Shown here: piece by piece, positions 25,605 to 34,941 of the stretch | Position numbering within the stretch: the first letter of the stretch is position 1 | How the letters are laid out: each line of letters starts with the position of its first letter | Assembly: GCA_963824475.1 (NCBI GenBank) | Contig: CAWGPR010000009.1 | Span: forward strand, 434,001 to 498,000 | Length of the DNA: 64,000 nt | Source of the DNA: Roseiarcus sp963824475 | GTDB lineage: Bacteria; Pseudomonadota; Alphaproteobacteria; Rhizobiales; Beijerinckiaceae | Direction: 5' to 3' | Notes under the pieces: model-generated | Seen by the model: only the letters and a program-made list of their open reading frames with translations | The model's database searches: none | Told to the model about the DNA's origin: nothing | Program-made: the position numbers and the translations under genes

Positions 25605-26234
25605 ATGAGTCTGAGTTCCGAGCCGCCTTCTCCCCTGGTTTCGCCGCGGAAGAAAAGCAGAGCGTTGGGATTCGGCCTTTCGCTTGTGGACCCGCGCGCG
25701 TGGCTCCAACTGTTCCGTCTGGTCCACTATTACAACTATAACCACGTCCGTCCTCGACGGTTGGCGGACATCGGACCTGGCGTGCGCATGGCGCCCAATG
25801 TTTCGCTGCGCAACGGCGAGCGGATCAAGATCGGCGCCTATTCGCATATCGGGGGCCACTGCTCGATCTGGGCGGGCAATTCGGTGGGGCGGATCACCCT
25901 CGGGCGCCACGCCTTGCTCGGACCCGAAGTCTTCATCACCGCGTCGAACTACCAGACCGAGCCGGGAACGCCGGTCATGGATCAGCCCAAGCTCGAGCGC
26001 GACGTGGTCATCGGCGACGACGTCTGGCTCGGCGCCCGGGTGATGGTGGTTCCGGGCGTGGAGATCGGGGACGGCTGCATCATCGGCGCAAGCTCGGTGG
26101 TCACGCGGTCAATTCCCGCCGGTTCGATAGCGGTCGGAAACCCGGCCCGCGTCGTCGGCCGGAGGGGTGAACAGAAAGCCGAGTCGGCGGTTCGGGAAGC
26201 GGATCTCCTCTTGGGCGCTTCCGCAGCCAGGTGA
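25605..26234 (+). CDS. LbH-fold O-acyltransferase
   Basis: The 209-residue protein starts at ATG 25605, behind AAAGGAGCGAA. It contains the hexapeptide repeats of the left-handed beta-helix acyltransferases (IKIGAYSHIGGHCSIWAGNS, VVIGDDVWLGARVMVVPGV, EIGDGCIIGASSVVT and the closing GNPARVVGRR). The catalytic-type context resembles WcaF/NodL O-acetyltransferases of polysaccharide synthesis. It is followed by an acyl carrier protein and two glycosyltransferases in the same direction, so it likely decorates a glycan or glycolipid. Acyl donor and acceptor are unknown. Confidence 0.85.
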   Translation: MSLSSEPPSPLVSPRKKSRALGFGLSLVDPRAWLQLFRLVHYYNYNHVRPRRLADIGPGVRMAPNVSLRNGERIKIGAYSHIGGHCSIWAGNSVGRITLGRHALLGPEVFITASNYQTEPGTPVMDQPKLERDVVIGDDVWLGARVMVVPGVEIGDGCIIGASSVVTRSIPAGSIAVGNPARVVGRRGEQKAESAVREADLLLGASAAR

Positions 26235-26293
26235 CATTTGGCTCGCCCGGCTGCGCTCTGGGTCAAAATCTTATAGTCGCGGAGGCGGGATCA

Positions 26294-26533
26294 ATGACGG
26301 TAAGGGACCGTGTGTTTAGCGCGTTCAAGGAGAGCTTCGACCTTGACGATGAGGTCAATACGTCAAAGCTGGTCTATCAAGACTTCCCCGCTTGGACGTC
26401 GGTCGGTCACATGATCTTGGTCGCCGCTCTTGAAGCGGAATTTGATACGATGCTCGAGACCGACGACATTCTCGAAATGAGCAATTTCGAAAAAACTGTA
26501 TCGATCATGAGCAAATACGCCAATGAGGCCTGA
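26294..26533 (+). CDS. Acyl carrier protein
   Basis: The ATG at 26294 gives 79 residues of an acidic four-helix carrier protein. WTSVGHMILVAALEAEF aligns with the W-D-S-L-G-H motif of polyketide-type carrier proteins; Ser36 would receive phosphopantetheine. No ketosynthase or acyl-ACP ligase is nearby. Between an acyltransferase and two glycosyltransferases, it probably presents an acyl or hydroxyacyl group for transfer to a sugar. That is inferred from context. Confidence 0.85.
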   Translation: MTVRDRVFSAFKESFDLDDEVNTSKLVYQDFPAWTSVGHMILVAALEAEFDTMLETDDILEMSNFEKTVSIMSKYANEA

Positions 26534-26542
26534 AGCCAAGCC

Positions 26543-27475
26543 ATGACGGTTGGTGAGACCGAACGAGCCGCGCCGCTCGCCGCAGGCCGCGGGCCGACTG
26601 GCGTCGGCCTCGTGTCGGTGATCGTGCCGCACCTTGACGACTACGATAATCTCGACGCGTGTTTGACGCTGCTCCAAGCGCAGAGTTTTCCCGGCGATCG
26701 AATGGAAGTCATCGTCGCCGACAATGGCAGTTCGCGCGGGCTCGACGCGGTGCGTCAGATCGTTGGAAGCCGCGGCCGGGTGATCGAGGTCGCTGAGCGG
26801 GGCGCCGGGCTCGCCCGCAATGCGGGCGTGCGGGCTTCGCGCGGCGAGGCGATCGCGTTCATCGACAGCGATTGTCGACCGGATCGGCGTTGGCTCGAGG
26901 AAGGCCTCCTGGAACTGGAGCTGGCGGATTTCGTTGGCGGGCAAGTCGACGTTCTGGTTCAGGATCCGCGGCGGATGACGGGCGCTGAAGCGTTCGAGAG
27001 CGTGTTCGCCTTCCGGAACGAGCGCTACGTCAAGAGCCTCAACTTCACGGTCACGGCGTCGATGTTCGTCTGGCGCTCGGTGTTCGACGCGGTCGGCGGC
27101 TTCGTAAACGGTGTCCCGGAGGATAAGGATTGGTGCGTGAGGGCGCGGCGGCGGGGCTTTCGCATTCGGTTTGCCGCCAAGTCGATCGTCGGTCATCCCG
27201 CCCGCCGGACGATGCTGGAATTGAAGCGCAAATGGCGGCGGCTGGTGCTCGAATCGTACGAAGGCGCTCGGCGCGATGGCAAAGGACCGGCGCGCATCTT
27301 GTTGCGCCAATGGGCGGCGCTGCTTGCGGTCGCGCCACAAGCGTTCCTGCCGCTTGCCTCAAAACGCCTCGGCGGGATTCGAAATCGTCTCATGGCGATC
27401 GGAGCCCTGGCTGAACTGCGGGCCTATCGGCTCGTGATCGCGCATCGGGTCGTCCTGGGCTCGCTTGAGGAGTAA
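26543..27475 (+). CDS. Family 2 glycosyltransferase
   Basis: The 310-residue product has a GT-A fold. The start VSVIVPHLDDYDNLDACL, the nucleotide-binding region VIVADNGSSRGLDAVR and the metal-binding motif FIDSDCRPD are visible. The acceptor region carries PEDKDWCVRARRRGF. The C-terminal part has hydrophobic patches but no clear membrane bundle. It starts nine bases after the carrier-protein stop and is surely co-transcribed with it. Donor sugar cannot be told. Confidence 0.85.
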   Translation: MTVGETERAAPLAAGRGPTGVGLVSVIVPHLDDYDNLDACLTLLQAQSFPGDRMEVIVADNGSSRGLDAVRQIVGSRGRVIEVAERGAGLARNAGVRASRGEAIAFIDSDCRPDRRWLEEGLLELELADFVGGQVDVLVQDPRRMTGAEAFESVFAFRNERYVKSLNFTVTASMFVWRSVFDAVGGFVNGVPEDKDWCVRARRRGFRIRFAAKSIVGHPARRTMLELKRKWRRLVLESYEGARRDGKGPARILLRQWAALLAVAPQAFLPLASKRLGGIRNRLMAIGALAELRAYRLVIAHRVVLGSLEE

Positions 27476-27482
27476 TCCCGGC

Positions 27483-28517
27483 ATGCCGGCCGACTTCGAG
27501 ATCCCGATCGTTATCGTGGGATTTGGACATTCGGAGGACATCGTCAAATGCCTGGCCGCGGTCGGCGCCCAGCGCAATTGTCCGAAATTCGAAGTCTTCA
27601 TTTGCGAGAATGGCGGCGCCGCCGCGTTCGAGGCGCTTGAGAAGGCGCTCTCGGAAAAGGGGGCCCCATGCGAGGGCGATGTCGAATCCGTGGAGCCGGC
27701 GTCGAGCGACTTCGTGCGGGCGCGTCGGCTTCGCCTCGCGGGGGGAGGGGTCCCGGTCACGATCGGTCAGGCGAGCGACAATCTCGGCTTCGCCGGGGGC
27801 GCCAACGCGTGGATGCGGCCTCTGCTCGCCGAACCGGGCTGGACCGCGGTCTGGATTCTCAACCCCGACACCTATCCTGAGCCCGACGCCCTGGCGGAGC
27901 TCGTCGACTACGCCAGGAAGCGCGGCAAGGGCATGGTCGGAAGCCGCCTGATGATCCCCGGCCGGTCCGACATCGCCTCGTCCCGCGGCCTGAAATGGAA
28001 CAAGCTCAGCTCGAGACTGACGGGCGTCGACATGTTCGCTCCGGTCACGCCTGCTCCTGACCCTGAAGACGTCGAGCAGCGAATGGACTCCCCAACCGGA
28101 CCCTCGATGTATGTCACGAGAGATTGCATCGAGCGGATCGGGCTCATGGATGAATCCTTTTTTCTATATTGGGAGGAAGTCGATTGGGGCGTTCGCGCCA
28201 AGGCCGCCTGCGGCATCGGCTACGCCCATAGCTCCGTTGTCCCGCACATCAGCGGCAGCACGACGGGCACATCCCGCAAGCGCGCGAAGCGTTCGGCCGT
28301 CGCTGTTTATCTTGGCAACCGCAACAAGCTGCACTTTGTGCGCCAGCATCACCCGCGCTGGTTCTCGTGGACGGTGTTCGTGTCCTTCCTCAGGACCGGC
28401 GAGTTTTTGGCGGTCGGATCCACGCGCAACTTTGCCGCCGCGGTCAACGGTCTTGTCGCGGGCTTGCGCGGCGAGAGGGGCCGCCCGGAGTGGGTGCCGA
28501 CGCAGGCGTCGGTCTGA
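27483..28517 (+). CDS. Family 2 (rhamnosyltransferase-like) glycosyltransferase
   Basis: ATG 27483, behind GAGGAG, is preferred to an upstream TTG at 27465. The 344-residue protein has IPIVIVGFGHSEDIVKCL, the NLGFAGGANAWM loop, the metal-binding-type ILNPDTYPEP and the acceptor motif MDESFFLYWEEVDWGVRAK. These are hallmarks of dTDP-rhamnosyl-type GT2 enzymes of surface polysaccharide. It ends the acyltransferase-ACP-GT-GT run and converges on lysR with 22 bases between them. Confidence 0.85.
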   Translation: MPADFEIPIVIVGFGHSEDIVKCLAAVGAQRNCPKFEVFICENGGAAAFEALEKALSEKGAPCEGDVESVEPASSDFVRARRLRLAGGGVPVTIGQASDNLGFAGGANAWMRPLLAEPGWTAVWILNPDTYPEPDALAELVDYARKRGKGMVGSRLMIPGRSDIASSRGLKWNKLSSRLTGVDMFAPVTPAPDPEDVEQRMDSPTGPSMYVTRDCIERIGLMDESFFLYWEEVDWGVRAKAACGIGYAHSSVVPHISGSTTGTSRKRAKRSAVAVYLGNRNKLHFVRQHHPRWFSWTVFVSFLRTGEFLAVGSTRNFAAAVNGLVAGLRGERGRPEWVPTQASV

Positions 28518-28539
28518 ATCCGAACAAGCGGCGAACGCG

Positions 28540-29433
28540 TCAGTAGCGCCAGCGCTGCGCGGAGGTGACGAGAAAATCGCGAAAGGCCTGAACCCGCGCG
28601 ACGTTCTTGAGCTCCTCGGTGTAGACGAGGAAGCAGTCCATCTCCGGCATGTCCGCCTGCGGCAGGAGGCGCACGAGTCCCAATTCCGGCTGCACGCAAT
28701 AATCGGGCAACACGGCGATGCCGACGCCGTGCTCGACCGCATGCGTCATCGCCGCCAGATTGTTGACCGTAATCTGCGGCGCGCGTGGATTCTTATGGTC
28801 GCGGCCCAGGTTCAGAAGCGAGTTGAGATCGTACAGGAGATGGGTCGCCGTCGGCGCGCCGAAGGCAAGCAGGTTGTGCTGATCGAGATCCTCGGGCTTG
28901 CGCGGTTGCGGGTGCTTTTTCAGATAGTCCGCGGACGCGTAGGCGTGGAAGTGCACGGTGAACAGGCGCCGCCTGATCAAGTCCGGCTGGCTCGGCTCGC
29001 GCAATCTCAGCGCGACGTCCGCCTCGCGCATCGCGAGGTCGAGGTCGTCGTCCGACAACAAGAGTTGCAGCTTGATCTCAGGGTAGAGCTCGACGAACTC
29101 GCCAAGCCGCGGGGTGAGCCAATTGGCGCCGAGGCCCAGCGTCGTCGTGACCCGCAATTCGCCGTGGGGCTTCTCCCGGCTGTCGATGAGCCGGCTGCGC
29201 ACGGCGTCGAGCTTGAGGACCACGTCGCGCACGACGCCGAGCAGCATTTCTCCCTGCTCGGTCAGAATGAGTCCTCGGGCGTGGCGATGAAACAATGGCG
29301 CGCCGAGGTCGGCCTCCAGCGCTCCGACCTGACGGCTCACCGCCGACTGGCTGAGGCCCAGCGTCTGCCCGGCATGGGTGAACGACCCAGCGTCGGCGGC
29401 CGCCTGAAAGACGCGCAGCTTATCCCAATCCAT
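28540..29433 (-). CDS. LysR-family transcriptional regulator
   Basis: The 297-residue product has an N-terminal winged helix-turn-helix (SFTHAGQTLGLSQSAVSRQVGALE) and a LysR substrate-binding domain (LRVTTTLGLGANWLTPRLGEF onward). It lies directly downstream of trxB in the same direction, 67 bases away, and may be co-transcribed. The effector and targets cannot be read from sequence. The protein is full length. Confidence 0.93.
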   Translation of the reverse strand: MDWDKLRVFQAAADAGSFTHAGQTLGLSQSAVSRQVGALEADLGAPLFHRHARGLILTEQGEMLLGVVRDVVLKLDAVRSRLIDSREKPHGELRVTTTLGLGANWLTPRLGEFVELYPEIKLQLLLSDDDLDLAMREADVALRLREPSQPDLIRRRLFTVHFHAYASADYLKKHPQPRKPEDLDQHNLLAFGAPTATHLLYDLNSLLNLGRDHKNPRAPQITVNNLAAMTHAVEHGVGIAVLPDYCVQPELGLVRLLPQADMPEMDCFLVYTEELKNVARVQAFRDFLVTSAQRWRY

Positions 29434-29500
29434 GAACGTTTCCTCGGCCCGGCGGGGCCTTCGCGATACTGCTCGTGTGTTTGGCTTCCGCCGGCGTCCG

Positions 29501-30484
29501 CTATTCGGCCGCCGCCCGCTTCGGTTCCTGAGCGGCGAGCCAGCGCTCAGCCTCGAGCGCCGCCATGCAGCCGAGACCGGCGGCCGTGACCGCCTGACGG
29601 AATACGTCGTCGGCGACGTCGCCGGCGGCGAACACGCCCTCGACGCTGGTCGCCGTCGAGCCGGGCGCCGTCTGGACGTAGCCGTTCGATTTCAGGGCGA
29701 CCTGGCCGCGCACCAACTCGGTCGCCGGCTCATGCCCGATGGCGACGAAGACGCCGTCGGCCGCAAGATCGTCGAGCGCGCCGGTCACGACGTTGCGCAG
29801 CCTGATCCCGGTGACGCCGGGCGGCGTTCCTTCGCCTAAGACCGCCTCGACGGCGCTGTTCCAGCGGATCGAAACGTTGTGACGGGAGGCGAGCCGCTCG
29901 CGCAGGATCTTCTCCGCCCGAAACGAGTCGCGGCGATGGACGACCGTCACATGGGTGGCGATGTTGGAGAGATGCAGCGCCTCCTCGACCGCGGTGTTGC
30001 CGCCGCCGACGACGGCCACCGACTTGCCGCGGAAGAAGAAGCCGTCGCAGGTCGCGCAGGCCGAGACGCCGAACCCCTTGAACGCGTCTTCGCTTGGCAG
30101 GCCGAGCCATTTGGCCTTCGCGCCGGTCGCCAGGATAATCGCCTCGGCCGCGAGCGTGCGCCCGCTGTCGCAGCGAACGACGAACGGCCGCTGTCCGAGC
30201 TCGAGCCCCACCACATGTTCGCCCTCGATGCGCGCGCCGACATTTTCGGCCTGAGCCCGCATCTGCTCCATCAGCCATGGCCCCTGGATCGGCTCCGCAA
30301 ATCCGGGGTAATTCTCGACGTCGGTCGTGGTCATCAATTGGCCGCCCGCCTCGAAGCCGGTCAGCACCAGCGGCTTTAGCAGAGCGCGCGCGGCGTAGAT
30401 CGCCGCCGTATAGGCGGCCGGCCCCGCGCCGATAATGACAAGGCGCTCATGCTTAATTCTGGACGAAGACAACTCCACCCCCAA
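29501..30484 (-). CDS. trxB: Thioredoxin-disulfide reductase
   Basis: The 327-residue flavoprotein transfers electrons from NADPH to thioredoxin. The FAD-binding GAGPAAYTAAIYAAR sits near residue 19, the redox pair is Cys143/Cys146 in SACATCDGFFF, and the NADPH-binding GGGNTAVEEA is near 160. The C-terminal FAGDVADDVFRQAVTAAGLG is typical. The start shown is TTG 30484; GTG 30478 is possible. Its partner thioredoxin is not in the window. Confidence 0.95.
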   Translation of the reverse strand: MGVELSSSRIKHERLVIIGAGPAAYTAAIYAARALLKPLVLTGFEAGGQLMTTTDVENYPGFAEPIQGPWLMEQMRAQAENVGARIEGEHVVGLELGQRPFVVRCDSGRTLAAEAIILATGAKAKWLGLPSEDAFKGFGVSACATCDGFFFRGKSVAVVGGGNTAVEEALHLSNIATHVTVVHRRDSFRAEKILRERLASRHNVSIRWNSAVEAVLGEGTPPGVTGIRLRNVVTGALDDLAADGVFVAIGHEPATELVRGQVALKSNGYVQTAPGSTATSVEGVFAAGDVADDVFRQAVTAAGLGCMAALEAERWLAAQEPKRAAAE

Positions 30485-30626
30485 CTCTTAAGCGCTGCCG
30501 CGCGGACCCGCTCGGATCAGCCGCCGCAGCCTCGCCCTTATATGGGGATGAAAGTGCGGCGACAACGGCGCCGCAAAAAATCCAAGCTTCGCTTGCCCGA
30601 ACCGAGGACCGACGGATCAGCCCCGC

Positions 30627-30887
30627 TCAATCGGCCGACGGCAACCGGCGCATGACGAACTCGATCCGGTCGCCGGCGAGCTCGCGCCAGGATTCGATCT
30701 CGGTCATATAGGCCGCCTTGGGGAAGCGCTCGAACCATTCGCGCGCCTTGGCGCGCGCTTCGTCGCGCGGCAGGCAGAAGGTCTCCCGGCGCCAGGCGCC
30801 CTCAGCGGCCGCCGTGGTCGAACGTCTGCCGCGTCGGCTGGCGACACGCTCGGCGAGGTCGATCGGCTTCCTGGTCCCGGTCGCCAT
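30627..30887 (-). CDS. Conserved hypothetical protein
   Basis: The ATG at 30887 gives 86 residues with a basic N-terminal third (RVASRRGRRSTTAAAEGAWR) and an aromatic C-terminal part (AREWFERFPKAAYMTEIESW). There is no signal peptide or membrane segment. It lies between the EamA transporter gene and trxB, all leftward. I do not recognise a functional family; the even codon use suggests a real gene. Confidence 0.6.
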   Translation of the reverse strand: MATGTRKPIDLAERVASRRGRRSTTAAAEGAWRRETFCLPRDEARAKAREWFERFPKAAYMTEIESWRELAGDRIEFVMRRLPSAD

Positions 30888-30913
30888 CAAAGGCCCTCTT
30901 CAGGGCCAAGAGG

Positions 30914-31891
30914 TTAGCGCGATTTCTGGCCGGTGGGGAGTTGGGGATTGCGCCGAGCGAGATTAGAGTTAGCGCCAAGCAGGGCGCGGGGCAGGCGGCC
31001 GTCGATGAAGGCGAGCCCGAGCGCGATCATCGCGAAGCCGATGAACTGCTGCGCCGCCAACCGCTCGTGCAGGAAGACCGCGCCAAGAACCACCGCCGTC
31101 GCCGGGGTGAGAAGAGTGACCAGCAGCACGTTGGTCGCTCCCGCGCCGGCCAGAATGCGGAAGTAGACGACGAAGGCCAGCGCGGTCGACAATGCGGCGA
31201 TCCCCAGAACCGACGCGATCGCGGCTTCACCCGGCATGGCGATTGTCCACGGCCGGTCGATCGCGAGCGCCAAGGGCGCGAGAAACACGGTCGCGGCTGT
31301 CGCCTGCCCGGCAGCGACGTCAATCGGCTTCAGTCCGAGGGAAGGCATGCGGCGAGCGTAGATGGCGGACAAGGCGTAGGAGACGGCGGCGGCGAGAACC
31401 GGCAGTTCCGCCCACGCATTGTTTGCGGCGCCGCCCCACAACAGGTCCGGGCCGATGAGCCAGGCGACGCCCGCCATTCCGGCGACCGTTCCAAACAGTT
31501 TGAGTCCGCTGAGCTTCTCCTCCGCCGTGAGGACATGGGCGGCGAGGACGGTGAAGAGCGGAGTCGCCGCGACGAGGATCGAGGCGAGGCCGCCCGGCAG
31601 CCGGGTTTGGCTCCAGGTGATGAGCGCAAAGGGCAGGGCGTTGTTGCCGAATCCCAGCACCGCCAGGGCGGCGATCGCCTTCCCGCCCCGGGGAAGCGCG
31701 ACGCCGAGGATCGGCGCGCCAGCCCAAAGGAGCGCCGCCGCCAGGCCGACGCGCAGCGTCACCAGCGTCAGCGGCGGGATCTCCCGAACGGCGACGCCGA
31801 CGAAGAAGTACGATCCACCCCATAGCAGCGACAGCAAAGCCAGAAGTCCCCATTCGCGCGCTGTCATTGCGCGCTGTGCGGCGACGGTCAT
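30914..31891 (-). CDS. DMT-superfamily (EamA) exporter
   Basis: The 325-residue inner-membrane protein has about ten helices in two EamA repeats. The first repeat is near residues 10-145 (LLSLLWGGSYFFVGVAV) and the second near 160-300. The N-terminal glycine-rich GGSYFF and the hinge TRLPGGLASILVAATPLF are typical of drug/metabolite transporters. Substrate is unknown. The tail after residue 305 is short and polar. Confidence 0.9.
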   Translation of the reverse strand: MTVAAQRAMTAREWGLLALLSLLWGGSYFFVGVAVREIPPLTLVTLRVGLAAALLWAGAPILGVALPRGGKAIAALAVLGFGNNALPFALITWSQTRLPGGLASILVAATPLFTVLAAHVLTAEEKLSGLKLFGTVAGMAGVAWLIGPDLLWGGAANNAWAELPVLAAAVSYALSAIYARRMPSLGLKPIDVAAGQATAATVFLAPLALAIDRPWTIAMPGEAAIASVLGIAALSTALAFVVYFRILAGAGATNVLLVTLLTPATAVVLGAVFLHERLAAQQFIGFAMIALGLAFIDGRLPRALLGANSNLARRNPQLPTGQKSR

Positions 31892-31936
31892 CTCAAATCT
31901 CCGGAAGGCGGCGTCCGAACACGCGTCTAGCGCTGC

Positions 31937-33487
31937 CTATTCGCCCTGTCCGCCCGATTCTTGCTGCCTTTTCGACCCGCGGCCGACCGCCGGAAATCTC
32001 GCCATCGCCTCGAGGTCGTCGAGATCCATCGAATTGCGCACATATTGCTTCGAGGCGTTGCGGAAAGGCTGGAAATCCCAAGGCCGGATCTTGCCCTTGC
32101 TGAGCGCGGCGTCGACGAGGCGGCGCCGGCGCTGGCTTAAGCGCACGCGGGCGTCCAAGTCGATGAGGTCCCAGCGCTTCCCGACCTCGGCGCGAAAGTC
32201 GGCCACGAGCGCCGCGCGCACGGAATTGTCCGCGAGATTGTCGCGCTCGCCCGGGTCATGCTCAAGGTCGAAGAGCTGGTCGGGGTCGGCGGGCGAGTGA
32301 ACGAATTTGAACGGGCCGCGGCGGATCATCACCATCGGCGCGATCGCCCCTTCGGCGAGATACTCGCCGATCGCCTCGTCATGTCCGCCCGCGCCGCGGA
32401 GATGGGGCGCAAGGCTGCGTCCGTCCGTGGCGATGCCGAGCGATTGCATATTTCCGCCCGCGAGCTCGACGAGCGTCGGCATGAGATCGACAAGCGACAC
32501 GCTGGCGGCGACACGCCGCGGCTCGAAGCGGCCGGGGCTGGCGACAATGAGCGGCGCGCGGCACGAGCCCTCGAAGAAGCTCATCTTGTACCAGAGGCCG
32601 CGCTCGCCCAGCATTTCTCCGTGATCGCTGGTGAGGATGACGATCGTGTCCTCGGCCAGACCGGCCGAGCGCAGCGCCTCCATGAGCCGGCCGATGAGGT
32701 CGTCGATATAGGCGATCGCGCCGTAATAGGCGTGACGCGCGGCGCGCACTTGAGTCTCCGTCACCGGCTCGGAATCCATCGCGCAAACGTGGCGCAGGCG
32801 GCGCGAATGGGGATCGAGCGCGGCGCCGGGCGCCGGCATGTCGATGTCCTGGTCGCGATAGAGGTCCCAGTAGCGCTCGGGCACGGCGAACGGGTCGTGC
32901 GGATGCGAGAACGAGGCCACCAGCAGGAAAGGCCGCGGATCCCGCGAACGCGCGAGATCGAAGATCGCGCGCTCGGCCATGAAGGCGGCCTCGTCGTCGA
33001 AGTCGAGTTGGTTCGAGCGCACGCATAGACCCGCGTCGCGAACCGAGCTCATGTTGTGATACCAGCTCGGACGATGCTCGGGGCGATCCCAGTCCGGCGT
33101 CCAGTTGAAGTCGGCGGGGTAGATGTCAGTCGTCAGGCGCTGCTCGAAGCCATGCAGCTGATCGGGTCCGCAGAAGTGCATCTTGCCGGAGAGGAGGGTG
33201 CGATAGCCGCGCGCGCGCAGGCAATGCGCGAAGGTCGGGATGTCGGCGGCGAACTCCGCCGCATTGTCGTAAACGCGCGTGCGCGACGGCAGGAGGCCGG
33301 ACATGAACGAGGCGCGCGACGGCGCGCATAAGGGACTTGCGCAATAGGCGCTGTCGAACACGACGCCATCTCGCGCTAGCGCTTGCATGTTCGGCGCGCG
33401 CGTGAGGGGGTGGCCGTAGACGGGCAGGAACGCCGGCGGCATCTGATCGGCCATGACGATGAGAATGTTGGGCGCTTTGGCGGTCAT
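31937..33487 (-). CDS. betC: Choline-sulfatase
   Basis: This 516-residue type I sulfatase begins APNILIVMADQ. Formylglycine would form at Cys54 in CAPSRAS. The metal/sulfate-site ILTSDHGEMLGE and the C-terminal substrate-type segment support BetC, which hydrolyses choline-O-sulfate to choline and sulfate. No signal peptide is seen, so it is cytoplasmic. No betAB genes or choline-sulfate transporter are nearby, so substrate rests on family resemblance only. Confidence 0.85.
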   Translation of the reverse strand: MTAKAPNILIVMADQMPPAFLPVYGHPLTRAPNMQALARDGVVFDSAYCASPLCAPSRASFMSGLLPSRTRVYDNAAEFAADIPTFAHCLRARGYRTLLSGKMHFCGPDQLHGFEQRLTTDIYPADFNWTPDWDRPEHRPSWYHNMSSVRDAGLCVRSNQLDFDDEAAFMAERAIFDLARSRDPRPFLLVASFSHPHDPFAVPERYWDLYRDQDIDMPAPGAALDPHSRRLRHVCAMDSEPVTETQVRAARHAYYGAIAYIDDLIGRLMEALRSAGLAEDTIVILTSDHGEMLGERGLWYKMSFFEGSCRAPLIVASPGRFEPRRVAASVSLVDLMPTLVELAGGNMQSLGIATDGRSLAPHLRGAGGHDEAIGEYLAEGAIAPMVMIRRGPFKFVHSPADPDQLFDLEHDPGERDNLADNSVRAALVADFRAEVGKRWDLIDLDARVRLSQRRRRLVDAALSKGKIRPWDFQPFRNASKQYVRNSMDLDDLEAMARFPAVGRGSKRQQESGGQGE

Positions 33488-33734
33488 TAAGCGGGGTCCT
33501 TTCCCGCCGTCCTATCGCGCCGAGCTCGCGCGCGCCTCCTCTTTTTCAGCTCTCGCCCCCAACTTGGGGTCATGGGGTCGGGAAAATCTGCCCGTGTGTC
33601 TCGACGCAAGCATCATCGCGAGCGTAAGCAAAGCGATCCAGGGGCCGAGGACGCAGCGGTCGCCCCAGACCTGCCAGCGGCGCCGCATAGGCTCGCGATT
33701 GCCCGGTGTCTACGTCCTCGCTAGAGGTGCGGCG

Positions 33735-34941
33735 ATGCGCCCATCTCCATTTCGGCTCCCTCGCGCCTATCGGCTGAAGCCGGTCGGTCACAGGGAGGAC
33801 GACGCCCTTTCCCAACTCAGGATCGGCGCGAGCAACCGGAGCGTTCTCGTGCCTTTTTCGCCGGGTCTGCACTATATCGTCGCCCCAAGCGGGGGCGCTG
33901 CGCTCCCGATCAAGAGCGGCGACTTTCGCGTCGAGACGCTGGGCGTCCTGCGGTCCATATGGGCCAGGCTGCGCCTCATGTTCTTGTTCAAGAAGAAGAA
34001 ATATCTGAAATACGAAGAATTTTCCCTCTTCTCCGTCGGCCCAAAAGCCGAACGCAAGCGCTTTACCGGGTTCAACCAGGATACGATGAACATTGGCGTC
34101 GTAGCCGACGGCGACCTTGTCACCAGGCATCCAGAGCTTCTCTGCGGGTGGCCGGCGGAGGCGAGCCCCCGGCCTCAGGCAGCTGATCGTCCGGGGCGCA
34201 TCGAGGTGGCGGTTGTTGTCCACATCTACTATGAAGATACTTGGCCCGATATCGCCGGGGCGCTCCGGGGCCTGACCATTCCCTTCGATCTGATCGTTAC
34301 GACCGTTGCCGGTCGCGAGCGGCTGATCGAGACGATTAGGCAGGCCTATCCTCGCGCCGACATTGAAGTCGTGGACAATCGTGGCCGTGACGTTGGTCCG
34401 TTCATGACTCTGCTCGAACGAGGCCGGCTTGATCGCTACAAATACATTTGCAAGATCCACGGCAAGAAATCGATCGAACGGGCGCCGCAAGACCTATATA
34501 GGCGCGATGTGGCGGCGGAGGCTGCTGTTCGATCTCCTGGGCGCGCCAGGCGCCGCCATCGCCGCCATCGACACGTTCGAACGCGACCCGACGGTCGGGA
34601 TGATCGGGCCAAGAGCATTCCGACTACCGAAGGACGGCTATTCCGAGGATCTGTCCTGGTCGGCTAATCGCTCCATGACGTTGAAGATCGCCGAGCGGAT
34701 GGGCGTCCCTGCCGACGAGTTCCAGCTCGATTTCTTCGGCGGAACGATGTTCTGGGTGCGCCCGGAGGCGTTAAAGCCCTTGACGAATCTGCGTCTGGCA
34801 GCGGATATGCCCGATGAGAACGGCCGGATCGACGGGGACCTGCATCATGCCGTTGAGCGCGTCTTGCCGACCTCGGTTTTGGTTGCGGGCTACAGGCTCG
34901 CCGACTGCGACGCTTGTGGGGTGACGCAGGCAAAGGAATAA
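33735..34941 (+). pseudogene. RgpF-type glycan-synthesis protein, frameshifted
   Basis: From ATG 33735 the frame encodes an RgpF-like domain (EVAVVVHIYYEDTWPDIAGA, VVDNRGRDVGPFMTLL, YKYICKIHGKKS). Near 34490 the conserved continuation MWRRRLLFDLLGAPGAA moves to another frame and runs to 34941, with FFGGTMFWVRPEALKPL. One missing or extra base separates them. RgpF proteins take part in rhamnan/O-antigen assembly. It is divergent from betC and may relate to the glycosyltransferases at 26-28 kb. Confidence 0.75.

Noticed and set aside
28111..29589. 492-codon plus-strand frame
   Set aside because: It runs out of frame through the second glycosyltransferase and then antisense to lysR.
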